This document shows, one piece after another, positions 35,501 to 47,519 of a stretch of 64,000 nt of DNA (its first letter is position 1; each line of letters opens with the position of its first letter). The position numbers were made by a program, and so were the translations under genes. Source of the DNA: Acarospora socialis (Eukaryota > Ascomycota > Lecanoromycetes > Acarosporales > Acarosporaceae); the NCBI GenBank assembly GCA_025617375.2, contig JAMYGW020000003.1:2108001-2172000 (forward strand), read 5' to 3'. The notes beneath the pieces were generated by a model. It had not been told where the DNA came from. It did not search any database and saw only the letters and a list, made by a program, of their open reading frames with translations.

Positions 35501-37708
35501 CGGATCGAACGCCAAAGCAAAAATTCAAGTTTACATTCCACACCCAGCCGTTCGTGGAACTATTGAAAGGCCATCAAGAGGAAGTTCTGTTGAAGGGGGA
35601 GGCTGCGTTAAGCAGCGTCCTAGATGCGGTCAATGTAGCCATGGAGCAGGGTATCGAGGATCGAAAAAAATTGAAGTTGCTCCGAACGTCGCTTGTCAGG
35701 AAGGGTGCGTGGACTGGTACCAAAGTCCAAATCAAGCCGATGTTTCGTAAGAGAAGGCCGGATGAGACGTTGAAGAACAGCCAGGCTGGCGCTATTGGAT
35801 CACACACTGGACTAGGTGCTTCTGAAAGCTCGCCGCGCGAAGGACATATAGCGGAAGCAACGACCACCAAGGATCAGCCTGAGATAACTCGGTCACAATC
35901 CCGAAGCGACTCGCTTTCTGGGATCACGCTCTCCCGCTTTTCTGCTGTAGAGAATGACTTGATCTTGGATAAGCTACAGCTCATCATCAAATGGGGTGGC
36001 GAACCTACCCACGCAGCCCGGTATCAGTCGCAGGATCTGGGTGAAAACATGCGTAACGACCTACTGTTGATGAACAAGGAGGCCCTTGATTATGTAAGGA
36101 TATTCACAAGCTCAGAGCGGAGAGTAAGCACCAGTGGTAAGATAACTCCATTATCGACGTCTGAAGTTGTGGGACTGACGTCAAACTCTAGCGCAAATCT
36201 GGGCCGCATCGTTCTTGGACAAGAAGGACATCCCCGAAGATTTCATCACTATCAGGAAAGATCTCCTAGATGATTCGAACGCCGCCAAAGATGTGATGGA
36301 CAAGGTCAAGAAAAAACTCAAGCTTCTGCTTCGGGAGGGCCAAAAACCTCCGCCTCAGTTCGCCTGGCCTAAAGAAGATATGCCCGAGCCATCGATCGTG
36401 GTCAAGAATGTTGTGGAGCTAATGAAATTCCATCGTCGTGTTATGCGGCACAACTTTAACAAGCTCTATGGCAGTGCAGTTACGTCTCTGGCAGCGTTGA
36501 ACAACAATGGTGAGGGCAGGGCTCCGTCTTCTTCGTACTCTGCGACTGCAAAGGCACAGGCACAAGCGGTGTCTAGCATTCAAGCAAGATGGTGCTGCGG
36601 CGAAGACGCAGAGCTTTTCAAAGAGAGGTGGGAAAAGTTGTTCGCCGAATTTTGTGATTCAGAGAAGGTGGACCCTAGTAAGATATCTGAGTTGTACGAC
36701 ACAATGAAATTTGATGCTCTGCACAACCGACAGTTCCTCGAGTGGGTCTTCACGCCCAGTACTAGTATCTTGGACGGAGATTCGACTGTGGAGCTAAATG
36801 CGAACGATAACGACACAAAACATGCCACGAGCATGTCAGGGCAAGGGCCCACGTCGGCCTCAGAGAGGCCTGCAGAAAGGTCATCAAGTACTATTGCTGA
36901 GCGTATGGGCTTCAGGCGTCGCTCCGTGGCGAACAACTGCTCGCCCCAATTCAACGTCCAGACTGAGGCCCGCGAATCATACTTCAAGCTTTTCATGGGC
37001 AGCGGGGAGACCAGAGCCAAGCAAGATGCTCGTCTGGAGAAATTGCGCGAGTTGTACAAACTCGCAAAGGTCCTCTTCGACTACGTGTGTCCGCAGGAGT
37101 ACGGCATCGAAGACCGCGAGAAGCTCGAGATCGGGCTGCTGACATCTCTTCCCTTACTAAAGGAAATCGTCACCGATCTCGAAGAAGTGCAGGCTTCGGA
37201 AGACGCGAAGTCATTCGTCTACTTTACCAAGGAATCACACATCTACACGCTGCTGAATTGTATCCTCGAGGGCGGCATCAAGACCAAGATCGAAAGGAAT
37301 GCCATTCCCGAGCTGGACTACCTTTCGCAGATCTGTTTCGAACTGTACGAGGCCGAAGACAAGGACGCGGACACGTATGCCTACAGCATCCGGATCACCA
37401 TCACGCCGGGCTGTCACACGTACGATCCGTTGGATGTGCAGCTGGACTCGAAGCACAGCATTGGTTGCGCGCCGCGGAGAAGTCTGACGGCACACGCGGA
37501 CTGGAAGGAGGTTATTGAAACGCTGAGGGCAAAGTTCCACACGTAAGACCGAAGATCTCTTGCGTACTAAGGCGTTGTGTGCTGATCTTGTAACAGGGTG
37601 AAATTGCCGAAAAGCTTTCTGGCTGTCAACCTCAGCGAGAAGAGTGCTTTTGAGGGTCCTGATATCCGTAATGCAAACACAAATACGTGGATCTCAGACG
37701 TTCGATGA
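32512..37708 (+). CDS. VIP1: inositol hexakisphosphate/diphosphoinositol pentakisphosphate kinase (VIP1/asp1)
   Basis: A large multi-exon gene. The first ~405 residues are Ser/Thr-rich and disordered. After introns near 33720-33770, 33910-33975 and 33990-34150 follow the ATP-grasp kinase parts: [71 protein letters not shown] and [20 protein letters not shown]. Next comes the histidine-acid-phosphatase-like half, with [18 protein letters not shown] (RHxxRxP) and [19 protein letters not shown]. An intron at about 36135-36191 leads into [18 protein letters not shown] last intron near 37544-37597 leads to the end ...NTWISDVR at 37708. The protein makes 1-phospho inositol pyrophosphates (IP7/IP8), controlling phosphate sensing, polarity and microtubules in fungi. 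It looks intact. Confidence 0.9.
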
Positions 37709-37985
37709 GGTCGGCATGGTGCAGCCTTTTACTCGCGTAGGCAAGCTTCTGGTTGGAAGTCGGCACAATCTTCGCACAATCCGAGATGAATTAGATTAGT
37801 GCTCCTGACTACTACTAGAATTATTGTCTTAGGACCCTGGTTCCGTGGGACTCTGTATAGCTAGATAGATCCTTGCGCCTTGCGCTCTCTAGTTTATAAT
37901 GGTTAGTCTATTAATACAGCTGCAGGCAGACTCATTGACACCACATGATGGTGGAGCAATGTTGCGAATTCTAGGTATCCCGACT

Positions 37986-39686
37986 CTATACAGCTAGATC
38001 TACAGTTTTGATAGTAATTAAGTGCTCAGCATACGGTCTTAACGCTGTCTCCACCTCACCTCCTGCCCGTGTGAACTTCTCGACTTGCTGGGAAGCCCTT
38101 CCGGTGAAAGTCTTTGCGTCCAGGAGTGAGTCGAGGTCGGCGTGTATTGGTTTGAAGAAATCGGATTGTCTGATGCGATTGATCAAGTCATTGTACTTAC
38201 CGCGCTCCTTCACCTGCGCAGCCGCTTCACGGGACAGAACACCTAGACAGTCAGCGAAGGGGGAGTGAACGGAGAGTGGAGCCACCGACGAATCTGTTCA
38301 TGCGTGTCCTGTCGTGATAGACCCTTTTGCACACATGCCATGATGATATTCTCCGTAGCCATCTGTTGTCGCTGAGCCGCCAAACCACAATCTTGTCAAG
38401 AGCAAACTTACAAATGGCAACTCGTCTTGGATCCTCCGCCTGATGACCTCTTCATAGACGACAAGACCGTTGCTGACATTCAACAATAGAATCAGGCACG
38501 CATCCGCACACAGATATGATTCCGGAATGCTGATGCGCCGTATTGCACTGTCATCCAAGCTTCTCTCGAGCCATTGCGCTGAATAAGTGTCGAGAGCATC
38601 TTTGGACTTGTTTCGTAGATATCGACCAAGTGAACAAAGACGCTCAGAACGCATAGGGTTACGCTTATACGCCTAATGCCAAATCAGCCTTCTCACCCAC
38701 AGTAAGAAAGGAAATTCAAACCATAGCGCTGCTGCCAATCTGATCCTTCTCGAACGGCTCTTCCAGCTCTTTGAACATTGCTAGATGGCGAATATCTCCC
38801 CCTATTCGCTCACATGTGGCACCAAAAGAGGCAAGCGCATTCAAGATGTCAGCGTCGATCTTCCGAGAATACGTCTGACTGGTAATTGTGAAAGCAGACT
38901 TGAAACCGGCCTTCTCGGTTATTAATTCATCCAGTCGCTCCACCTTGTCATGGTCATGGTTGAATATCTGCAGAAATGAGGCCTGCGTCCCCGTCGTGCC
39001 CTTTGCGCCACGAAAGCGAATGTCATCCCGCGCTCTTTCCAGATTCCGGAGGTCCATGAGCAGATCTTGTATCCACAGACACGCTCTCTTCCCAACCGTA
39101 GTCAGTTGCGCGGGCTGTCCGTGCGTGTATCCTAGACACGCCAGATCTTTATATTGCTTGGCGAAAGAGGTAAGCTTTTCAATGACCATTGCCAACTTGG
39201 GCAGCAATAGATCGAGTCCATTTCTCAAGATGATCAGATCGGCGTTGTCTGTGCAGTAGCAAGAAGTTGCCCCCCAGTGGATGATGCCTGCTGCGGCCGG
39301 TGCAGCTTGCCCGAAGACATGTACGTGGGCCATGACGTCGTGCCGCCGCCTTCTCTCTTCTTCTGCGGCCGCTTCGAATTCTTCGTCTTTGATTTCTACA
39401 TTGGCTTTCATTTGTGTAATGGCGTCGTCGGTAATTGGGAGACCAAGCTCTGTTATGCGTCAATCTTGAGGCTTTAGTAGCTGAGAATGGAGCGGTACCT
39501 TTCTCAGCTTCTGCCAACCATACCCAGAGCCGTCGCCAGGTAGAGAAACGCATTCGCGGTGAGAACAGCCTTTTCATCTCGTCACCTGGAGCTCGGGCAT
39601 CAGCAACAGCTTGTGGGCCGTGAAAGAAATAGAAACTTACTTGCATATCGGGAATTGAACGGTGTCTGATACACATCGTTCGACAT
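37986..39686 (-). CDS. ADE13: adenylosuccinate lyase
   Basis: Multi-exon, starting [15 protein letters not shown] at 39686, ending IKTVDLAV. Visible: [29 protein letters not shown] (first conserved region with the catalytic His; two stretches), [20 protein letters not shown] (second region, catalytic His), the QIGSSAM / [18 protein letters not shown] signature loop (SSxMPYKxNP of the fumarase/aspartase superfamily) split by an intron near 38690, and a C-terminal helical domain. It catalyses two steps of purine synthesis, SAICAR to AICAR and adenylosuccinate to AMP, in the cytosol as a homotetramer. Divergent from the IMPase fusion gene. Confidence 0.93.
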
Positions 39687-40079
39687 ATCTCGAGCACAGC
39701 GCGGAGAGCTGTGACTGAAGTCTAGAAACTATACTGTACGCTTCACGTCCGGTAGTTACTCCTCTTTGGTAAAACTTCACCTGACCTTCTCACGAAGTAG
39801 AGATATTACAGCAAGATATAAATATGTGAAGGTAGCTCTAAGTCGTTTAAAAGCACCCCACCTCGACACAAAAATTCGCGATTGATATATACCCCACGTT
39901 CCTTGGAGATGACCCCGCTATACCCCATTCGAGTTAGGGCCACATCCACCACCCTCTGTAGGAAGTAGCTTCCTCCGCCAGCTCCGAACTGCCCTGTGGT
40001 CCCTAATATCCATTCCCCGGCCCGCACAGTTATCGCTATCCCGTGTATTATTCTCCGTATCGTGCCTCGTTAGGTCACA
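39687..40079. promoter_or_regulatory. shared promoter of ADE13 and the IMPase fusion gene
   Basis: 393 bases between divergent start codons. A small minus-strand open frame (39806-40027) has no recognisable domain. Both promoters must lie here. Confidence 0.45.
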
Positions 40080-41587
40080 ATGGCGCCGTCACTCGGAATA
40101 GGAACGTCCTTCGACTCGTTGGACGATGCTAAACAGGCAATCACCCGCTGGGTAGTCGACCGAGGGGAATCGTTCAAAGTATTCAAAAGCGATCCCAAAC
40201 GCTGCTGGGTTATCGTATGTAGGGATAAGACGGCGAACTGCCCCTTTCGAATACGGGTGAACAGGGACAAGAAAGGAAAAGCGTCACTGACCGTACTGGA
40301 ACGCCATACCTGTCCCGCCAACAGTCACGGTGGCTTCCGCAAGACCAATTCCGTTGCCATCCTAGCCTCTGACCCAGAAATCATCGCTGCGCTGACGAAC
40401 GATCCGAAACTTCGCCCAAAGGAAATTCAGCGGGAAGCACGACTTCGGCTTGGCAATAACGTCTCCTACCAACAGAGCTGGCGGACGAAGAAGTATATAA
40501 AATCATCTTTACTCGCCAGGGAGGCAGAGGCGTTTCGACAGGAACTTGCAGCTGCAAACATGGCGGAGCCGGACCTTCAGGAGATTCATGAGTTTCTCAT
40601 CGATTTAGCTTACAAGGCGGGTGAGATGATCATGGCTGCCGATCCGTCCACCATAACAGCGGACTCGAAGAAGAATAGTGAGTTACACATATTATCTTCA
40701 TAGGCCGATACTATGGTAAATATACTAAAACACAGTCACAGCCTCCGACCTTGTCACGGAAACAGATAAAGCAGTGGAAGATATGATCTCCACCTCCTTG
40801 AAATCCCAATACCCAGACTACAAGTGAGTCGGTTTCTTCCACCACACACACCCCCTTTCCTCATCGCGCCATACGCACTCCACCCAATACCAGACTGACC
40901 CTTCGCCCCAGCTTCCTCGGCGAAGAAACCTACAAACCCGGCATGCACCTCACCAACCTCCCAACCTTCATTTGCGACCCCATAGACGGCACCGTCAACT
41001 TCGTGCACGGCTACCCCTACGTCTGCATCTCGCTCGGCTTCACTATCAACAAGATCCCCGTCGTCGGCGTCATCTACAGCCCCTTCACATCGACCCTCTA
41101 CACCGCCATCAAAGGCCACGGCGCCTTCATGAACCGCAGCACCCGCCTGCCGCTGAAGCAGAAACCCGAGCCGCTGCACGGCCTTAGCCGCGCTCTCGTC
41201 GCCGTCGAGTGGGGTTCGGATCGTGACGGGGTGAATTGGGACGTCAAGACGAGGACGTTTGCGAGGCTAGGCGCGCCGAAGCAGGTGGGTGGTGCCATGG
41301 TGCATTCGCTGCGGTCGCTGGGTAGTGCGGCATTGAATATGTGTGCTGTTGCGTGCGGGACGATGGATGTTTATTGGGAGGGCGGGTGCTGGGCGTGGGA
41401 CGTGGCTGCGGGATGGGTGATCTTGACGGAAGCGGGAGGCGTGGTCGTGGATGGGAATCCGGGTGGTTGGCAGCCGGAGGTGGATGGGAGGAAGTATTTG
41501 GCGGTCAGAGCGGCGCCGAGCGGGCAGAGGGAGATTGTGGAGGAGTTCTGGGGCCATGTTGTTGGGAGATTTGAGTATGAGAGTTGA
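40080..41587 (+). CDS. MULE-type transposase zinc domain fused to inositol monophosphatase
   Basis: Introns 40678-40735 and 40824-40911 leave 454 codons in frame. Residues 1-~155 look like the N-terminal DNA-binding part of MULE/FAR1-like transposases: FDSLDDAKQAITRWVVDRG, WVIVCRDKTANCPFRIRV (C-x6-C), a basic turn, LERHTC (H-x-C), then LRPKEIQREARLRLGNNVSY and RTKKYI. Residues ~161-453 are a full inositol monophosphatase: LQEIHEFLIDLAYKAGEMI, SDLVTETDKAVED, FLGEET, FICDPIDGTVNFVHGYP (metal-binding DPIDGT) and WAWDVAAGWVILTEAGG. IMPase frees inositol from inositol phosphate with Mg2+. An internal ATG at 40560 (MAEPDLQEIHEF) would start a normal IMPase, so the fused form needs transcript proof. 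No stop or splice site lies between the domains. The DDE catalytic part of the transposase is absent. Confidence 0.85.
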
Positions 41588-41859
41588 ACTTTCGATAGGG
41601 ACGGCTGGCGTTGGGCTTGCTAACACTCTGTACTCGTACTGGAGACCCGGGCCGGAGGTTATCTGCTACAGCACCATAGGCCCAAGAGCTATACAGGCGT
41701 AATAAGGGAGCGCGTCATGTACATATGAGAGATAGACCATAGACGAAGCTCCAGGAGCTGGGCCGGCATCGTCCTTCGCAGAGTGACATCGTCTACAAAA
41801 GGAAATTCACTACTCGCCATCTCGAGATAAGTCATCACATAACCACGCCGAGCCAACAA

Positions 41860-43146
41860 CTAATAGTAAGACCTCACACATTCATAATCTCTCTTCTCCG
41901 CCACTGTCGGCCTGGAGCGGTCGATCGGCGGCTGCCCCTCAACACGCCGCAGCCGGAACCGCAAGTACGCGCCACCATTCCGATTCCGCATCGTCTCCTC
42001 CAGCTCGACGCGATACAAGCCATCGTACCGGAGCCCGACGGACGGCGAGAGACTGCTGTCGCCCGCACTGGCCCTCAGCACACGCACCACCTTGCCGTTC
42101 TCCCTCGAGCGCTGGAGGGCCTTGGTGGCGTCGGACAGGACGGGCACGGTGGGGTCGGTGTTGTCGTGCGAGCGGCTGCCGGAGTAGTAGAGGCGATCGC
42201 CGTAGTCGGCGTCGAGGTCCGTGTACAGGCCCGATACGATGATCGAGTAGGCGCCGTACGTTGGCGACCCGGCGATGCCGCCCATCCGCATGCCGTGCGC
42301 GCCGTCCCGGAGGGCACAGATCTGTAGTGGCCACCATTGGCCCACGGCGATGTTGTTATGGCCGAAATATTTGGCGCTGATATGTTGGTGGCGGTCGTCA
42401 ATCTTGTACGTCGTCATTTTGCCACTACGGTCCACGAGAATATGGTGCATTATGCCGTTCTGACCGTAGATGGGGTGGGCTGGGGGAGGGCGTCGGATGA
42501 CGGTGGTGGTGGTGTTGGATGAGGACGACGTTCGAGGCCTGGGGGTCGTCGTGGATGAGCTGGGGGCGGGATTGGTGTCATCGTCGTCGTTGTCATCGGG
42601 TTCGTCGTCGTCGTCGTCTCGGACCTCATCATTGTTGCCCCAATTCTCGGCCTCGAACTTCTCATATGCCGCCGTGGCCATCTCAGGAAAAGGAGGAGGG
42701 AACTGGTATTTTGCTGACAGCGCGTTGTCTGGTAAGTCCATGACGAGCTCCAGTGCTCTCTTCAGACCGATCGACTTTTCCATAGCTGGCGTGAGACCTT
42801 GGATGTTGGATAGGGCACGCAGAACCAATGTCAACTTAGTCTTTTGCTCGTCACTGAGTCGCTTCGGCTTGCGACCGTCTTGCTTGAGCTGGACGGCATA
42901 CCGAGCTATGACCTGACGAGTGCAATCGCCGAGATAAGCTTTCATAGCGTTTAGCTCAGTAGGTACGGCTAGGGCTACATTCTCGACATCGTCGGGCTTC
43001 GCGGTGCTGTTCGATGTACTGGCCGATGAGCCATTCGATGTGCTGGAGTTTTCGGTCATGGACGAGGGAACGGTAACGTCATTGATCTGGGCGGCAACGA
43101 GTTTTTCCATTGTTGTGGACTGAGAAGTAGCGGATTGGTTGGTCAT
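41860..43146 (-). CDS. SRA-YDG domain protein
   Basis: Single exon, 428 residues. N-terminal ~60 residues are Ser/Thr-rich; residues ~70-165 form a helical block (NAMKAYLGDCTRQVIARYAV, LSDEQKTKLTLVLRALSNIQG). An acidic run of Asp/Glu (~178-196) and a Ser/Thr/Pro linker follow. Residues ~235-420 fit an SRA-YDG domain: QWWPLQICALRDGAHGMRMG, GIAGSPTYGAYSIIVSGLY, YGDRLYYSGSRSHDN, and a beta-rich end GLYRVELEETMRNRNGGAYL. SRA domains bind methylated or hemimethylated DNA in UHRF1 and plant histone methyltransferases; stand-alone fungal versions are less studied. No RING or SET domain is joined here. Confidence 0.8.
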   Translation of the reverse strand: MTNQSATSQSTTMEKLVAAQINDVTVPSSMTENSSTSNGSSASTSNSTAKPDDVENVALAVPTELNAMKAYLGDCTRQVIARYAVQLKQDGRKPKRLSDEQKTKLTLVLRALSNIQGLTPAMEKSIGLKRALELVMDLPDNALSAKYQFPPPFPEMATAAYEKFEAENWGNNDEVRDDDDDEPDDNDDDDTNPAPSSSTTTPRPRTSSSSNTTTTVIRRPPPAHPIYGQNGIMHHILVDRSGKMTTYKIDDRHQHISAKYFGHNNIAVGQWWPLQICALRDGAHGMRMGGIAGSPTYGAYSIIVSGLYTDLDADYGDRLYYSGSRSHDNTDPTVPVLSDATKALQRSRENGKVVRVLRASAGDSSLSPSVGLRYDGLYRVELEETMRNRNGGAYLRFRLRRVEGQPPIDRSRPTVAEKRDYECVRSYY

Positions 43147-44968
43147 GGTGATGCTTTGACTTCTGTTAGCTAGTGTGAGTAGACTTCATAGATGATCATA
43201 TGATACACAACAACTCACCTGACTTGAAAGCTTGGAAGGCGGTAGCGAGATGACACCGCAGCGATATCTTACCAGCTGTCGATGGCAGCAAGTACTTTGT
43301 TGACACAGTATGTTGAATCAGAGCCGGGGCTGATTCAGTGACTGGCAAATCTGTCCAAAATTCCGATTTTGTGAGTCTTATTCGTTCATGAGGAGCTGGT
43401 GTACCGTCAAAATAATGATGTCTCGTGGCGTCGATGACTGCGAGTAAGAGCGTAGGTAGCGTGTGAGCTGTTGAACAAGAGTAGATATGCAACTCTCAAT
43501 CGACCGTTGAGTCAACAAGCATCGATGAGGCAAGTATCACTTGTCGATCGAAAGCTCCTACCAGGGTAACAACAATCACGTCTCACTGTCTGTTGGTAGC
43601 AACAAGCTCCAGTTGTAGACACTGTACCCTTTGATGTAAGGTAGAAGTTGGTTTGAGTATTGAGGATTCGGTGTCCGAAGAAGCTGGTAGGTGAGAATCA
43701 CTTGATGACCGAGAGCTGCGACAGTGTGCCAAGTTCTCTAAGGTAATTTGTGCCACTCCGAAGCAGTTGAGTAGAGTACGCAGACGTCTCTGTGAGCTTA
43801 GAACAGTGATATTAACAAGTGGTTGCTAGAAACGGTCGTAGAGTATTGGCTGTTGAATCCTTGAATCTGATGAAGGAGAGGAAGAGGAACTGACTGTTTG
43901 GTTTCCGACGACTCTGAAGTAGGACCCGTGGTGTCTAAGTAAAGGTGAATATCTCAAGTTCTCAACGAGGGCTTCGCTTGTTTACATGTGATAGAGCTGG
44001 TAGCGATTCCTGTTCAAGTAACCCTAGCACAAAGGGGAGCGGATGGCTAGTACAGACATTGACTTATATAGAAGGCTGAATACGAAAGATGAAATCAAGA
44101 GGTCTGGTCGTAAGTGTGGACTGTTTCCAGAGCGTGCCGATAACATTTGCAGGATAGAATCTCAAACGGACACCAAATCATGGACCACCAACGACTCGAG
44201 CGCACATGGCTGATACCGGAACGCCAACATCAATAGAAGAACAGTATATAAGAAGCACTAGAAAGAATCAAGGCACAGAAGAAAAGTAGAATTTCTATAA
44301 TGAAAAGAGCTGGGAAGGCAGATAACCTCCCCGACCGTCGAAGAATTGCCACGGTACCAGGATCAATTATAGAAGCCTCATCACGCAATTTTTGCCTAGC
44401 AGATGATGACACTATGTGCTGCGAGTAAAGAGAGCCATTGTATCTCGGTCCCTGGTTCGCAAAAGTACGGTGCTAAGATCTCGAGGTCGACTGTGGTAGC
44501 GACGGGGAAAGAAAAGCAGTCACGCAGGATTGCCACTGCAATTAGCCCCGGAACTTGCCGTCACGTGACTAGCTTGTCCGGAGCAGAGCTGAGAAGGTCA
44601 ACATGCGCTGGAAATCAAGAATCTTCAGCCTTTGGGCATCGAGGACCATCAGGAAGAGTTTAGGTTCAATCGATCGGGCTTCCAGAGGCTCGTTAGGGCA
44701 TCACAGGGCGATCTGCCAGCTGGCCGCCTATCCTTGGTCGTCAGTAAGTCGCTAGAAACGAACCGCCGCAGCCACAAAACCCGGGCACTGCCTTAGCGTA
44801 GGCTTACACACGTGCCTTGGGCTTCCAGACCACCAGTCAAATGTTACATCAAGTCTAGCTGGTAGCTCACTGGCTCCACAGCCGGTCGTGGATGTCACAC
44901 CTTGGGGGCAGCGAGAGGCGAGCATGTGTCGAGACTGAATTCTAGGCGGAATAATAGGGCGCCAATCA
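43147..44968. other. long intergenic region
   Basis: 1.8 kb between divergent genes (SRA protein - and RBR ligase +). Short frames (e.g. 43196-43492 - and 44403-44663 +) have no recognisable domain. I found no tRNA and no repeat with a second copy in the window. A perfect 13-base palindrome TTCGGTGTCCGAA lies at 43668-43680. The length hints at long 5' leaders or complex regulation of either gene. Confidence 0.5.
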
Positions 44969-47210
44969 ATGTCACACGCCAACACAATCAAAGCCTCGTC
45001 GAAAGCGGGCGGCCACAAGCCCTTAAACAACCGTGAGACACAGAGAAATATACGGAATCATTCTTCACGGCCAGTGCAGACCACTATAGCTGAGCCCATT
45101 ACAGACGTACCTGATGTCGAGCAGCTTCGAAAAGCTCGGACGGAGTTTTTCGGCGAATCGCCCACCATGCGAAGAACTTACTCGAGTAGGGAGACGGCGG
45201 ATATCGTAGGCTCGCGTTTACAACAAGCCGCGTCTGGGGAGTTAAGAAGGTCATCTGTACGACCTGAGCACGAGAGTCCGCGCAGGCAGCATGGAAGGCA
45301 CCGACATCGTCGGAAATCCGATGCTGAGGAAGAGGACCGTAAGATAGTCTACGTCTACAGAAATTCTAGCATTACAGGAAGGTCGCACGCGAATATAAGA
45401 TCGCAGGATCGATTATCTACGACTACTGGGACTACAATTCGCCGGAGCCGTTCAACGAGACCAAACAATGAGCGTCCGGAGAGTCGAGGTCTCTTCAGTC
45501 GCCGTGCTACGTCCCTCGTGGATGTAGTGTCCAGACCATTGGTGGATATCGCCGAGGGAGGACGCGACACAAGTAGAAGTTATGAAAGGTTGGTGAGGAG
45601 GCCTACAACTCGCAAACGTCATTCAGAACGCGGTCGTCATCGAACCGAGCAGGCTCGGGCTACGAGGTACGCTAGACATATCAAAAGAGGGAGCAAGGCA
45701 CTGACGATATTAGGAGCTCGTCGATGCATGAAAGATCTTTACCGCCCGCTCGCCCTCCGCTTCAAAGAAGCAACACAACTGTGCGGCAGAAGAAAAGGAC
45801 CGTCTCTCAATCTCAGGCGGAGGAACCTGCAATCCGCGATGAACCTGTGAATGTGACCACAGACCCCAAAGAAAATGGACGGGGTTCGAGGGTAGTCTAC
45901 TCGTTATTCGGTATTCCCAGCGTCGTGCCACCAGAGCCGCTGTAAGTGCCCTCAAAGACTTATCTCTTTATTATCCACGGAGCTCATGATCATGCAGGGT
46001 TGAGTGCCTTACATGTCTATCTGATGACATCCCGAGCTCCAAGTCCGCAAAGCTTAACTGCGGACATTACATGTGTCATGATTGTCTAAAGAGAATCTTT
46101 ACCATGTCTGTTACCGACCCCCAACATATGCCACCAAGATGTTGTACACAGGATCACATACCACTGAAGCATGTGGATCGTCTATTCGATACGAAATTCA
46201 AGATGAAGTGGAACAAGAAGTACCAAGAATACACAACCAAAAACCGTATCTATTGCCCTGCCAAAGGCTGCGGTGAATGGATAAAACCATCTCATATACA
46301 CACTGACCCCAGCGCTGGCAAGAAATATGGTAAATGCGGTCGTTGCAGAATCAAGGTGTGTTGTAAGTGCAACGGCAAGTGGCACGTTGGTAAGGACTGT
46401 CCCAAGGACGAGGATACGAAGAGGTTTGTGGAAATCGCCAAGAAGGAAGGCTGGCAGCGGTGTTTCAACTGCTCAGCCATGGTAGAGCTCAAGGAAGGCT
46501 GCAATCACATGACGTGCCGGTGCACCGCTGAATTCTGTATGATCTGTGGGCTAAAGTGGAAGACTTGTAGCTGCCCATGGTTCAATTATGAAGCTGTCGA
46601 GAATGATCGGCTCCATCACATGAACATCCCACAAGCTCGAAGAGTACAGGAAGATGCGGGTCGCAATCTACCACGGGTGGATGTCGCACAACGCCGCGCT
46701 CAGGAGCGGCTCGACGAGGCTTTCGCACGACGTCTCGTTCTAGGCTTGGATGACGAGGACGATGCAGAAGATTCACACATGGAAGGCGGGCAAGAGGGCG
46801 TGCTGAATGTCGGCAATGCTGCAGATCACTTCCTGAACCAAGATTTTGCCCGAAGAGCAACATATCGTCTCGGCAGGAACATCGGTCAAGCTAATAACCC
46901 AGCCAACCATCTTGTTGCGGAGCAGCGCCGTCACGCTGGTATTCCAGACGCAGATCTTAGACGTGGGCAAAGGCTTCACACTCATCTGCCTGTCCGCGTA
47001 CGGCTAGGTGCGGCAGAACGACTCGTACCTCGAAGGACACCGACAGATTATCTGAGCGAAGCCGCGCACCAGAGACCACAAGAATACCGCCGACGCCATT
47101 CTACGATGGCGGGACTCACTGCGAGCACGCATGCAGGGAGGATAGGGACATGGCTGGCTCATGTAGAGGATGAACCTATCGATACGAGACACATCATACC
47201 GGTCCGATGA
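44969..47210 (+). CDS. RBR-type E3 ubiquitin ligase (RING-IBR-RING)
   Basis: Introns 45667-45713 and 45942-45997 leave 713 codons. The first ~320 residues are Arg/Ser-rich and disordered. The RBR unit follows: RING1 with ECLTCLSDDIPSSKSAKLNC-GHYMCHDC, CCTQDHIP; IBR with YCPAKGCGEWI, CGRCRIKVCCKCNGKWHVGKDCP; RING2 with WQRCFNCSAMVELKEGCNHM followed by TCRCTAEFCMICG, where the Cys of GCNHMTC-type RING2 carries ubiquitin in this family. A C-terminal region of ~190 residues is Arg-rich with a helical start (RRAQERLDEAFARRLVLGLD). It resembles the large Pezizomycotina family of RBR proteins without a known target. The frame is intact. Confidence 0.88.
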
Positions 47211-47519
47211 TTACCGGATACGACTTATGATCTTCTCATATATTCCTTTCAGTCTTGATATGGCGCTTTCTATTCATCGCTGTTCTAGGCTCTCCAAGCG
47301 CTTCTGCTATGTCCCCCATCCTGTTGTCCAAAAATCTTGTGCCATCTGATTGTACTTCTACATCTTCATTTTCTCCATTTCATAGGCAGAGTCCAAATAA
47401 TATCAAGTTCCATGACACGATGACTCCAAACACCGTATGACGAAGTCTAGCAGGACACAACATCGCAAGCCCCGCCGGAAGAAAAGGAAAGACGGAACAA
47501 AGTTCAGCAGACAACGTTC

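Noticed and set aside
43668-43680. TTCGGTGTCCGAA, an exact match to the GliZ-type consensus TCGG-N3-CCGA
   Set aside because: It is 23 kb from the cluster next to unrelated genes; an eight-base fixed pattern is expected about once in a window of this size.
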